Source of the DNA: Pegea sp. RAD2-039
Lineage: Eukaryota > Chordata > Thaliacea > Salpida > Salpidae
DNA length: 64,000 nucleotides
Reading direction: 5' to 3'
Assembly: GCA_034620365.1 (NCBI GenBank)
Contig: JAQGEQ010000343.1
Span: 434,001-498,000, forward strand
The notes under the pieces were generated by a model, which was not told the origin of the DNA, searched no databases, and was given only the letters and a program-made list of their open reading frames with translations. Shown one piece after another: positions 37,201 to 46,694 of the stretch (position 1 is the first letter of the stretch; each line of letters starts with the position of its first letter). The translations under genes and the position numbers were made by a program.

Positions 37201-40200
37201 CATAGCAACCAGCAATTAGCTTCCATAACAACTAGTAATTAGCTTCCATAGCAACAAGCAATTAGCTTCCATAGCAACTATCTATTAGTTTCTATAGCAA
37301 CAAAACTCGCCTTCACAGATAGGAAAGTCATCTGACCAACCAGATTCCAAACAAGTGATTGAAGATGAACCTTTTAAGACGAAACCAGCTAAACAAGTGA
37401 AACGACATTTAGAACCCAACAAATTATCCGTTTCACAAGTTCTTCTCCCTCCTAACATCTCAGGGACACGTTTACATCGATGTACTGAAACCACAAACTT
37501 GTTAATCAGCCCTGGCGTGTCTTTTCTGACTTACTTCTACATTTAGGGGCACCTTTGTCCCATCCTTCACTTGTACACATCAACTGATCGGGACCTTGTA
37601 ACAAATATCCTTCAGAACATTTGAAGGTACAAACTGATCCGAAAAAGTTATCATCAGAACACAAGACTTCTCCATCTAAAGGATCAGATAAAACACTACA
37701 AGTTTTTCCTGCGGAGAAAAACCTTTTGTTGCTAGTCACGTGTTTGTATTGTGTTTCAACCACAAAATTTTGACTTTAATGATTGAAACATAAAACAGTT
37801 TTTTTAGCGATATTTTGAAATATGAAAAAGATACTGACGTTGGCAGAATGGTGGTTCTGAGGACCAGACCACACCTAGACCATCTGGTCGAAGTTGGCAG
37901 GATATAGAACTTGGTCCAATTAACTTGTATCCACTTTTACATTCAAATTTGCAAATCGAATTAAGATGGAAAGATGAACAAGACATCTTCATCTTTTCAG
38001 GAGTTTCAATACTCTTACAAGACATCTCTACAAAAACAAAAAATTTTCGCGTTTTGAAACAATCAATTAATCGGAGATTTCTCCTTAGTCGTGCGCAGTC
38101 AAGCGTGACGAGGTATTCGAGAAATTCGAACAAAAAGTTAAAAAAAGAAGATTTGAAGACATATGTAAGTTGGATAAATCTAGAAATCTGCATCTGGTCG
38201 CGTCCCTAAGGTACATCATCCAATTAAAAACTCCCAGTAGATTTCAACAGGTTGGAAATTGAATAAAACTTACTTCTACAAGTTGGAGGAGTAGAACTCC
38301 AAGATCCGTTGTCAAGGCAACTGATCTCGTCGAATCCGACCACTTCGAATCCTTCTGGACAAGTATATTTACATTTTGACAAATAATTGTTTGAATTTGA
38401 ACAACTTTGACTGATATTCGGGTTTCTGTTTATAATTTCAGAACAGAAAACTTCTATAAAATGAAAAGATATAAAGATGAAGTCTTCAAGTATCTTCCAA
38501 CTTACTCTGACAAGATGGGAAGATAGAAGATGACCAGATCTTCTTCTGACATTTATTTGAAGTGATCCCGTTTCTAGGTTTGAATCCCGGATTACAAGTT
38601 AGAAGACATATAGAACCATCAAGGTTACTATTAGTACAAGTAACCAAACCATCTTCGACTGAAGTGAACTGTGGTTGACATTGAATCACTAAAATAAAGA
38701 TGATTAAAAGATGAAGATGAAGATCAGGATCAGACCTTCACATCTCGCATAAGTTGAACGAAATAAACCGTTCTTCATACAAACAGTTTTTCTATTTTTA
38801 ACCAACTCAAAACCATCATCACAAGAATATTCACATTCTGATGTAAAATAACTTCCAAAAGAACAACTGATACTTCCATTTAAAGGACTCTCTGGAAGTT
38901 GCTTACAAGGAAAAGCTGGAGATGAATCAATTTAACATTAAAACATCTAAACCTTAAAACTTACATTCCATCGAACGAAGACTCCCGCTTCCAATATCAA
39001 CAAGAGCATTCCATTGGCTACCAGCTGGATCAGAGACAACTTTCCCACTTATAGAATCGAGATAATTGTTCTCATGATACAAGGACACGTCTTCTGCATC
39101 CCATTTCAAGTTGATCTCATCTCTATCACAGTTGACGGTCATCAAATGATTAGTTGATGAGTTATAGGCAAGACACTGTCCATTATGGACGTTTAATAAA
39201 CGGTTTTCTGTGACACGTGACCATGTTTGGTAGTAATTCTTATAATCACAATCTTTTAGTGACACTAAAGCTGGATTTTGGAGATAGCTGCTCCCTTGTA
39301 AGCATCTTTTATCGCCAAGTAGGGATTGTAGCTGGAAATTTGGACCTATTGACGTATAAAATTGATGATGAGGTAAGTTTGTGTGTTTTATGTAAATAAA
39401 ATTTGTTGTTATTTTAAAGATAAGAATTGAATTTAATGATATTTAATGAAAGGAGAAAACTTCTAAATGATTTCAGCAATTTATGAAATTGAAGAATTTT
39501 TTAAAGATTTTTTTATGAATGGATAAAATTTGATGGTTTTAAAGATGAGAAAATATCCAAAAAAAAATGTTTCAAAACAGAAAAAAAAGATTTAAAAAAT
39601 TTATAAAAATTAATTGGAAACACTGATCTTATCTCAAATCAAATTATTGATAAGAAAGTTTTGAAAGATAAAAAACTTTACTCACCAATTGGTTTAGGAA
39701 TACAGTAACAACATTCAACCCTAATCTTGTAATCATTACAAAAAATCGAGCATCTAAGACCAGTTTGAACATCACAAACTGAAGTTTCATCACCCTTGGT
39801 TACCAACTACAAAATAAATACGAAATTCAAACTTTTATCATCTGTAGATGGTTCACAATTAAAGAGCATCGAAGATTTATCAATGAAAAAAAGAGATTTA
39901 TAGATTCAGATGTCATAAAATGATTAAAAACAGTTTTTAGAAATTTGTCTGAGGGGTTGTTGGAGACACTAAAAAGCTAGAATCAATTCTAGATGTTTTG
40001 AAGACTTTTATTGATTCTTAAATCGAACAGAAGTTGAATATTTTTAATTAAATATCAAAAATTAATTTTTAAAACATAAAAAAAGTAGAAAACTTACTTC
40101 ATTTGTGTTTATATTGAAACAATCAATATTAGTTGGTTTTTCACAAAACTGAAAACCACCTTCACGAAGGTCATGATAAGTTTCGAACAAAAAGTCCTCA

Positions 40201-40391
40201 TTTGGATCACCTAAATCCATCCAATCAGTCCATTCACATCGACAGTCTGCAAAAAAAAGGTGTCAAAAGGTCAAAGGTCACTCGTTTAAAATGGTCAATT
40301 CACTTTTTGGCCTTTGACTGCTGACTATGAAAGTAAACAAATAAATTGTTAAAAAGATAAAATTTAAGAAAGATTTTGATGAAGATTCCAT
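25249..40391 (-). CDS. Receptor tyrosine phosphatase: WxxW, ricin-type, 14 CCP, TM, PTP D1-D2
   Basis: A 34-exon gene. The assembled CDS is 5,379 nt (1,792 aa) and every intron phase agrees. Order: signal peptide (1 to about 26, start at 40391), WxxW module (about 30-119), ricin-type beta-trefoil (120-246), 14 CCP modules (247-1086), stalk, one membrane span (about 1145-1169), PTP D1 (from about 1241, catalytic Cys about 1433) and PTP D2 (Cys about 1722). It ends in DEYYNFK. D1-D2 and the C-terminus match the PTPRA/PTPRE (R4) class, whose mammalian members have only short glycosylated ectodomains. The product should remove phosphate from phosphotyrosine at the plasma membrane under control of a large carbohydrate- or complement-like ectodomain (inference). 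CerS is nested in intron 15 on the other strand. The alternative is two adjacent genes (CCP protein and RPTP); it is disfavoured because exon 15 (phase 1 out) joins exon 16 (phase 1 in) and no start exon was seen near 30.3-30.6 kb. Confidence 0.85.
26084..26299. repeat. GAAGATCAG repeat filling RPTP intron 29
   Basis: Irregular array of AGAAGATCAG, AGATAGAG and related 8-12-bp words occupying all of the 222-bp intron between exons 29 and 30. It belongs to the same GATC theme as the CFAP69 intron 12 array. Confidence 0.85.
26534..26808. repeat. 41-bp tandem repeat carrying X-box-like palindromes
   Basis: Nearly seven units of about 41 bp, each containing GTTGCCATGGTTAC followed by a CAACAAGCAAGCAG-type spacer. 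They fill RPTP intron 27. On the coding strand the palindrome reads GTAACCATGGCAAC, and the first copy is itself the splice donor (exon AAG, then GTAACC). GTAACCATGGCAAC fits the RFX X-box consensus. Confidence 0.9.
27143..27360. repeat. GAAGATCAG-type array in RPTP intron 25
   Basis: Irregular repeats of AGAAGATCAGG, AGAAGATTAG and AAGTGAAGATC directly 5' of exon 26, on the + strand immediately after AG/CGCGGG. Confidence 0.85.
27431..27570. repeat. Short array of ACTGAAAAGACCAACTAAA units
   Basis: About five copies of a 26-29-bp unit, alternating AACAAACTGAAAAAGACCAA with A-runs, in the same intron 25. Confidence 0.8.
28285..28735 (-). mobile_element. Dispersed repeat with internal CTGTCCC array, copy 1
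   Basis: In RPTP intron 22. It is the reverse complement of the copies at 31052 and 42796. Shared landmarks are the outer ATATCGCGTCGTACTACGTC and CAGCCCTGGTCGTAGGAC at one side, and GTAGGGGTGGTTCTACTGTC and AATGCGCAGACAG at the other. Between them is a variable run of CACTGTCCCAGGT-type units. No ORF or clear target-site duplication is visible, so this is a non-autonomous element of unknown class. Confidence 0.65.
28776..29551 (-). other. RPTP exons 19-22: stalk, membrane span, juxtamembrane
   Basis: Exon 19 (29551-29254) encodes a Thr/Asn-rich stalk with an acidic SEDQEEDQD patch. The span [20 protein letters not shown] follows, then the stop-transfer sequence KRRNKRNK. Exon 20 (29199-29037) ends FREEFS and exon 21 (28987-28903) resumes SLPIGKG, with KNRYTNIIP. 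This reconstructs the REEF...LP wedge and the KNRY phosphotyrosine-recognition loop of D1. Exon 22 (28852-28776) gives YDHSRVVLP and DYINASF. The single unspliced frame through 28915-29169 on the opposite strand is a shadow. Confidence 0.85.
30615..32248 (+). CDS. CERS: Ceramide synthase (LAG1/CerS1-like), nested gene
   Basis: Multi-span ER enzyme that N-acylates sphingoid bases with fatty acyl-CoA (family knowledge). Six exons: 30615-30845, 30893-31049, 31515-31695, 31745-31900, 31950-32103 and 32162-32248, giving 321 aa with consistent phases. The TLC/Lag1 core is clear: [28 protein letters not shown] with the paired histidines, and [18 protein letters not shown] corresponding to the conserved Lag1p motif. 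Length and the lack of a homeobox-like region favour a CerS1-type enzyme. It lies wholly inside RPTP intron 15 in the opposite orientation. Intron 2 holds copy 2 of the dispersed repeat. Introns 3, 4 and 5 each contain a TGACGTCA. An AATAAA at 32329 follows the stop. Confidence 0.92.
31052..31478 (+). mobile_element. Dispersed repeat with internal array, copy 2
   Basis: In CerS intron 2. It starts CCTGTCTGCGCATGCGCATT, runs through GGTGACACGGCCCAGTGACC and a variable array of CAGTGACCTGGGACAG units, and ends CCTACGACCAGGGCTGATTC then GTAGTACGACGCGATAT. Compared with copies 1 and 3 it shares both ends and the order of blocks but differs in array length. Confidence 0.7.
32371..33069. repeat. 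30-bp satellite built on TGACGTCA, about 23 copies
   Basis: Almost perfect 30-bp units, each CATATGACGTCATCAACACG followed by ATATCACTAG, with single-base variants. The array starts about 35 bp after the CerS polyadenylation signal. It ends inside the splice donor of RPTP exon 15 (coding strand GAAC then GTGAGTGACGTCATATG). Long ORFs on both strands here are artefacts of a unit length divisible by three. Confidence 0.97.
33271..34506. repeat. 15-bp satellite filling RPTP intron 14, about 82 copies
   Basis: Units of AGATCAACATCAGAA or AGATCAACATCCGAA, differing at essentially one base (A or C, rarely T). One 1-bp deletion occurs near 34418. The array occupies nearly all of the 1,263-bp intron between exons 14 and 15. 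A 440-codon plus-strand ORF across it is a periodicity artefact. Confidence 0.97.
35465..37303. repeat. 23-bp satellite filling RPTP intron 10, about 80 copies
   Basis: Units of about 23 bp of the form AGCTTCCATAGCAACAAGCA plus ATT or GTT, with variants ACTAGC, ACCAGC and CCTTAG. They occupy nearly the whole 1,909-bp intron between exons 10 and 11. On the coding strand each unit contains GTTGCTATGG, half of an X-box-like palindrome. Confidence 0.96.
38965..40391 (-). other. RPTP exons 1-4: signal peptide, WxxW and ricin-type modules
   Basis: Exon 1 (40391-40304) encodes [10 protein letters not shown], then a hydrophobic run ending in VSSQ, a typical signal peptide; its GTGAAT donor leaves phase 1. 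Exons 2 (40246-40098) and 3 (39806-39686) encode a cysteine-rich module with [21 protein letters not shown] and DYKIRVECC. This is the Mucin2/CILP WxxW pattern. Exon 4 (39345-38965), 127 aa, begins with RCLQG and has [29 protein letters not shown] and SQWNAL. These are the repeated QxW-type elements of a ricin-type beta-trefoil, as in R-type lectins. The second, about 57-bp intron is unusually short. Sugar binding by the trefoil is not shown by sequence alone. Confidence 0.8.
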
Positions 40392-42496
40392 TTATGTCAT
40401 CGATTTTTTACTTTTTATTTAATTTTTTGTTTTTCAGTGATTCAGAAATTTAAAAAAAAAATTTAATCTTTTTGAAAAATAACAAAATTATTGAAATTTT
40501 TTCAATTAAAGTAAATAAGTATGAAAAATATTATTGAAATAATTTATTCTTTTTATTTTTAAGTTAATTATTAAAAATATATTTTAGAAATAATCTTAAA
40601 ATATAAAAAAATTACTTCAAAAATTTCAAATTATTATTTTTTTTTTATAAAATTTTTAGAAAAATGAATAATATTTCCAACTTGGAATAAAAAAATAATT
40701 ATTAGATAATTAATAATATAATAAATCAATAAATAAAATAATTATATTTAGTCAAATAAGCTGTTATTGTTTATAAACAATTCAAAATAAAACGTGTAAA
40801 AATTTCTAAAATAATTGAATTTGTAAAATTTCAAAATTTCTGAAAGTTTAAATTTTTTCAAATTCAAAGTTTCAAAATAAATTGAAATTATTGTAAAATT
40901 GAAATCAAAAAAGTTACATTTCTAAATCTTTCAAATCTTTAAAATAAAAAGGAACTTCTAAAAACTTTTCTAATTTTAACTTTTAGTATTTAGACTAAAA
41001 AAACTTCTAAACTAAACTAAATTTAAAAGCAATTTATCATCTAATTCCTCAAAGTAAAAGTAGAAAATTGTTTCTATTTAGTTCTATGTAAATGTAGTTA
41101 GTTGTAAAAAGTTAAATTTAGAAAAATCTTAATCAAACTTGAGTAAAAATAACTGAAATTTTTTAACATGAGTTTTAACTTGAAATTAATTTATAAATAT
41201 CACATCCTCTATAGCGCCACCACTGGCCACTTCCAAGTTCGTTTGGAGAAATTCAAGTATAGTGCGATAATATGGCTTCTGACTATAAAGGTTTAACGTC
41301 AACATTTTTATAAACTAGTTTCATTTTAGAAAAATATTTATATCAATAGATTTATTGTTAGAAATTTTGATATTGTCTTTTAATAAATTCATGCAATTAA
41401 TTAATTGAAGCAAATAATTTATAACTTCAAAACATTTCAAAATACTGGCTTAGATTAAATAACTTAATAATATAAATTATTAAAAGTTATAAAATGCTTT
41501 CAACATTTCAGTACATGTGAATTTCATTTTTGAATTTCAAAATAAATTGATAAAAAAATAACCTAACATAACTATTTCTTAGATATCAGTCGTTGTAACA
41601 TCTCTATATATGGAACGTTAGCGAGAAACACATATATTATGAATCAACTCTCGACTAAAAAGAAATGTAATTGAATAATAATAATGTATTTACGTTTATT
41701 AAAACTAAACGGGCCCTTAAATATATTTGAATCAAATCTAGAAATTAGTGATCAAAAAATGGACTGTTTCTAGCAGTTTAATATTTATCTGTTTGTTCTT
41801 TGATAGAATTAGAGAGAGTTTGAAAAATTCAGAAAACTGTTTTTTAAATAAAATATAATTTTTTTTTTTTTTAATTTATGTTTTGTAGTGAATTCAAAAA
41901 CTTAAACTTTTAATTCATATCATTTTGGGTTTAGTTTTCATTTTGTTTTTTACTATCTTTATTAAAAACTAAATGTATATAAAACTGATAAATATTTAAT
42001 TGTTATCTATATCACTGTATATCTATTTAAGTTGTATATAAATATTTCTTTAATAAAAGTTTTTTTGAAACTGATAATATATAAAATTCTAAAATAAATA
42101 TTTACATGAAAATTGACAGTTTTTATTTTCGAATGTCGAATTTTAAAACAAAATTTTATTTTTAAATTTGTACAAATTCTAAAATTAATTATATTTAGTT
42201 TTTAGAGTTAATAATTAACAAACATTCATTCAGTTTTTAGTTATTTAATAAAAATATATTTTTTATTTGTTTTGTAGCTTTGAAAATAATTTTTTCAAAA
42301 TATAATTCAAATTCTGTGGTATTCTGTTTAAGTTTTAAAATTTTATGATTAAATTTAAACTTAATTCTATTTATTATAAATTAAATATTTGGTTTATATT
42401 TATTATGATGAAAAATAACTTTTAAAATTAACTTTATCTATTAAAAATTTAAAATTATTTTTTCATGTTTCCAAACAGATTTTTAAAATTTTCATC
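40392..42496. other. AT-rich DNA between divergent RPTP and sulfotransferase genes
   Basis: Should hold both promoters, but none can be drawn with confidence. A more mixed-composition patch at about 41205-41290 contains AGCGCCACCACTGGCC (CTCF-like). A second patch is at about 41580-41700. No gene recognised. Confidence 0.4.
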
Positions 42497-43818
42497 ATGA
42501 AAGTTATCTATGTAGGGTTCTCAAAAACTGGAACAAAAACCATGGCTTCAGCTTTTAGAATACTTGGATTTAAATGTTATGACAGTTTAGAATATTATAG
42601 TTATCAAAAAGATGAGTGGAAGATGATCTTTCTAAAAGGAGGGAGCAAAGAAGACTTCAAGAAGATGTTAGAAGATGTGGATGCAACAACAGACGTTCCC
42701 GGATGTTTTTATTGGGAGCAAATCTTGGAAGCGTTTCCAAATTTAAAAGTTAAAATTTCATTTTTTTCTAAAAAAATTATTTTTTAATTATTTCCTGTCT
42801 GCGCATGCGCATTGATTATAGTGGACAGTAGAACCACCCCTACTCATCTGCTGTTCGGTGACACGGCCCAGTGACCTAGGACAGTGACCACGAAGTCAAC
42901 AGATTGTAGGTTTTGTGTTCACTTCATTCTTTCGAAGCGACCACAAAGCTAAAACTGGGACAGTAGCTTGGGACAGTAGCTTGGGACAGTGGCCTAGGAC
43001 AGTGGCCTGGGACAGTGGCTTGGGGCAGTGGCTAGGACAGAGAGGTCTGGGACAGTGGCTTGAAGCATTGGCTTGGGTCAGCAAACTGGGACAGTGACCC
43101 ATAGGTTTCAGACTGTCCTAGATGGTCCTACGACCAGGGCTGATGTCCGTCTTCCATCGGACCTTTTTCTTGCAACTTGTTTTCAGTCCGGTGACTTCTT
43201 GATCTTGTAGATCGTCTATGGAGAAAGATCTTCAGAAGATGAATGGTGGAAGAGTATGAAGAAGCAAGTAGAATCAAATGATAATTTAATCTGGAAGCTC
43301 ATCTCATCTTTATCACCGACTTCCTACTCTTTCGACAACTGGTTCTTCCATCTCAGTGAGTCCCTGCCTCATCTTTAACTCCTTCATCTTCATCTTTAAC
43401 TCTTTCATCTTCATCTTCAGTCAGATCCGTATTTCATCTGGACTTCTACAAACCTTTGCTGGGTAAAGTCAGATACAACGAGACACTCCTTCGAAAATCT
43501 TACAGACGTCACAACAGCTACGTCATCAAGGTCTTCCTGTTTCCTAGCAACTAACCAAACTAACTTCCATTTAAACAGAAAGCTCCGAAGGATCAACTTT
43601 TAAAGTTTCAATTTGATCAAGGATGGGGACCTTTGTGTCAATTTCTGGATCTTCCAGTGCCCCAGACCCCCTTTCCTCATAAAAACAAGAACGCGAGCGT
43701 TATAGAAGACTTGATGGCTACAAATCCGACTGTAATCCGAATGAAATATGAGATGATGACGTCAGCTTGCTTGTTAGTTTGTTTTTGTGGATTTGGAATA
43801 TATAAAATCTTCTTTTGA
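42497..43818 (+). CDS. P-loop sulfotransferase-family protein, copy A
   Basis: Member of the P-loop sulfotransferase-like family that is large in marine invertebrates (substrate unknown). Four exons: 42497-42748, 43211-43355, 43421-43530 and 43579-43818, giving 248 aa. The N-terminal nucleotide-binding loop is GFSKTGTKTM; DVPGCFYWEQ and SSEDEWWKS follow. FDQGWGPLCQFLDLPVPQTP near the C-terminus is the family's KFLG.P.P..PFPH region. A hydrophobic tail (ACLLVCFCGFGIYKIFF) suggests C-terminal membrane anchoring. Intron positions and phases (0, 1, 0) are identical to copy B. Intron 1 contains copy 3 of the dispersed repeat. In exon 2 the usual RD before the DEW motif is RS, a possible loss of a cofactor-binding residue. 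An AATAAA follows at 43834. Confidence 0.85.
42796..43144 (+). mobile_element. Dispersed repeat with internal array, copy 3
   Basis: In sulfotransferase A intron 1. It starts CCTGTCTGCGCATGCGCATT, continues through GTGGACAGTAGAACCACCCC and GGTGACACGGCCCAGTGACC, has an internal array of GGGACAGTGGCTTG-type units, and ends GGTCCTACGACCAGGGCTGA. It lacks the outer ATATCGCG block seen in copies 1 and 2. Confidence 0.7.
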
Positions 43819-44742
43819 TATTTAAAAATCTTTTCAATAAAATTTACAACTTTTTCATATTTTTCAAATCACAGAAATTGGAAATAATTCAATTTTTACA
43901 TTTTCTGATTTATTAATTAGTAATCTAATATCACAAAAGTCAATAAAATGTTATTTTTAAACAAATAAAGCTTCGAAAACCTCGAGAAAGATCCACAAGG
44001 GTGAACTCCAAGCTTTTATCTTAAAAAACTTAATATTTTTAGAATTAAAAACAAATATGCAAATTAGTTTTGAGTAAAAGTTATATTTGTTTTTATTTCT
44101 TAATTTTAATTATTTAATTTGGAATTATGACAAAGTTTATTGTTTTCCAAGTTTTTGTGACAAAATGGGTTTTTTTAATTTGGTTTTAAACTATTCCAAA
44201 AAAATAAATTTTTTGTCAAATGATTTTATTAAAATTTAGAAATAATCATAAAACAAACACTGACTTTTATGTTAATCTTTTGAAAGGATCTATTATCTTC
44301 TTTTTGTTACAATTTTATTGGTTTAGAAATTCAAAGCTTTTTTTATCAAGTCATTTATGTAAATAATTCTTTGTTTTCAGATTTTATTTATTTTTCGTTT
44401 TTTCTTTTTCTGAAGTAAAGTAAATTTTTCTTTAATATTTTGATGATAATATAATAATAAATAATATATTTATAATGTAACTTAAAATTTAGCAAATTTA
44501 ATTATTTCAAAAATAACCGTTAATTATTATTTAAATTATTAAAAAATTATTATTTTTATTTTAAAAACTTTCAAACTTTTTTTCGTTAAAAACTGAATCT
44601 TTAAAGAAATTTTTTTATTGATTTTAAATCAAAAATTTTCTAAACTTTCGAAACGATTTTAATTTTTCAAAAAACTAAAAATTTTAAAAAATTTTTAAGA
44701 AACACCAAAAAAATCAAACTTTATTTTTATTGATTTCTTGAT
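43819..44742. other. AT-rich DNA between the two convergent sulfotransferase genes
   Basis: Contains the 3' ends of both genes. No further feature recognised. Confidence 0.5.
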
Positions 44743-45775
44743 TTATTTAAACAACTGGATTAGATTATTGGGAACATTCAGGACCCATCTCCAACCCAAA
44801 TTATTGTGCATCTTATAAACTCCATAAGAAATCCCACCTAAGATCAGAGATAAAGACACCAATGACTCAATACCGATCCTTCTTAAAGTTGGGTTCATGA
44901 ATCTAATATCATCCCATAAAGACGCGTTTTTATTAAGATGTGGAAAAGGTTTATCTGGGACTGGGACCCCCAAAAATTTACAAATCGGTCCCCAACCATC
45001 TCCAAATCTCCAAATGAGTAACTTATCTTTTGGGGCGTTCTATAAAATTAAAAGTTTGAAATTTTAAAAGTTTATTTTGAAGTTTACTTGTAGGAGGTAG
45101 TTATTATGTCTTCTGTACGCCATTCTCATCCTAAGTTCGTTACATTTGACTGATCTGAATAAACCGTCGTCTAAGTGAAGCCCAAAAACGCAAACAGCTG
45201 AAAATAATTCAAAAAAAATTACTAAAAAAACAGAAGAAGGAATTATTTAAAAACAAACAAATTTACACCTTTCAAAACAAACATTAAAAAAAGTGTTTCC
45301 AAATAATAAATTTAAAAAAAATTAATCTTACAAACTGCTTGAATATAATTCCGAAAAATCCAATAAGTTGGAGATAATCTTCCAAATAATTTATCACTAA
45401 ATTTATCTGCCGAATTTAATTGCCTCTCCCAACTTTTAAACCATTCATCTTCTGAATCACGTTGACAAAAAATCACCTAAAAAAAAATCCTCAAAAAAAA
45501 TTTGGAAAAAAATTTGGAAATACCTTTGATTCTGGAAATGCTTCTAAGATTTCCTCCCAAAAAAAATTAGCTGGTACATCTGTAACTGCGTCTACATCTT
45601 TAAATATCTCTTGAAAGTCTGTTTTAGTTGCTCCTTTCAAAACGATGTCTTTGAATTGACTCCCACATTCTTCATATTGTTCCATAAAATCATACACTTT
45701 AAAATCAAATTCTCTGAAAGCAGCCGCCATACTTTTTGTTCCACATTTTGAATAACCAGCAAATATAACCTTCAT
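44743..45775 (-). CDS. P-loop sulfotransferase-family protein, copy B
   Basis: Four exons: 45775-45524, 45476-45332, 45197-45088 and 45039-44743, giving 267 aa. The first three exon lengths (252, 145, 110 nt) are identical to those of copy A. The N-terminal loop is GYSKCGTKSM; CQRDSEDEWFKSW keeps the RD residues; FGDGWGPICKFLGVPVPDKP and FPHLNKNASLW follow. A hydrophobic segment (LVSLSLILGGISYGVY) near the C-terminus suggests a membrane anchor. I chose the ATG at 45775 because it aligns with MKV of copy A; an in-frame ATG 11 codons upstream (45808) also exists. The gene is inverted relative to copy A, with facing 3' ends. Confidence 0.85.
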
Positions 45776-46694
45776 ATTTAAAAATTGATACAAATAAACT
45801 AAAAACAATTTATTTAAAGTTTTTTAAACCCAAACTGAAATAACCTTTTCTAATTTTGGTAAAAGTTTTTGGTGTTTTTGCGATTATGAAACACTTTTAT
45901 TTTTTAATTGCTCAATAGCACCACTAGCGGAATTCTGAATTTTTTTTAATTATCAAAATTTTTTTTGACTAATTGAATTAAACTTCTTGTATTAAATTAT
46001 TTAAAGATTTTTTTATATTATATATGTTAGAATATTTGTAGAAAATAATAAGAAAATTGTTTATTCTGAATTTATAAAATCTATTTTTGTGAATAATCAT
46101 TTTAAAAAATACCAAATTCATAATATTTAATCAATTATTAGATTTTGATAAAATGGTCCTTTTACGAAATGGTTATAAAATAAGTGTTTAAATTTTTTAT
46201 AAATTTTTTAGATTACTTAAAAACAAAATTTCTATTAAACTATAAATGACGAAAAAGTCAAAATTTTGAATTTCCAAACTATAAGTAAGAAATTTAAAAA
46301 AGAAATGTAAATAAAAGTATCAGTTTCTGCAGTCAATAATTTACTTAAATTGATTACAGTGACAGTAAGTAGTTCACTGTGTTCAGTGCTGTTGTTAGTC
46401 GCCTTTTACAAATAAAAAAAACTCTATATAAAGGTGTATTCTCATTACAATGTATTTATATCATAACTGCTTTGTAATTTCAAATCTAATATTTCATAAA
46501 ATCGAAGCCAATTTGGTTTTAGGACATTTTAGGACATTTTTTATGAGGTTTTGGTAGTCAACTGGTTTTAAAGGCTTTTAAAAATGTTTATAAAACTAAA
46601 AACTAAATTAAAATTTATAAAAAATCAATTATAAACTCATAAAAAACTCAATAATTAATCATTTTTATTTATTTGCTTTTTTATTGGCTACTTT
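45776..46694. other. AT-rich intergenic DNA
   Basis: No gene recognised. A CTCF-like CACCACTAGCGGA lies near 45910. An AATAAA-type signal for the histone-like gene (minus strand) lies at about 46665. Confidence 0.4.

Larger units (their letters stand above)
29603..38915 (-). other. RPTP exons 5-18: fourteen CCP/sushi modules
   Basis: One module per exon, all phase 1-1: 38915-38736, 38688-38506, 38453-38274, 38027-37839, 37708-37535, 37484-37311, 35401-35222, 35164-34991, 34941-34759, 34706-34530, 33266-33075, 30261-30082, 30032-29853 and 29776-29603. Each is 58-64 aa with four cysteines, the NG-C-S start, a C-x-x-x-C-x-x-G-Y/F centre and usually a W before the last cysteine. Exon 5 has F in place of that W. 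The symmetric phase explains easy module duplication. Exon 10 ends at AAG followed by GCGAGT, a GC-AG donor that keeps the phase. The donor of exon 13 (GTCCGT) is weak. The module's usual roles are complement regulation and cell adhesion. Confidence 0.88.

Noticed and set aside
42896-43102. Repeat-like ORFs on both strands (SQATVLGHCP and WPRTVAWDSG)
   Set aside because: They are translations of the internal array of dispersed repeat copy 3 in an intron.
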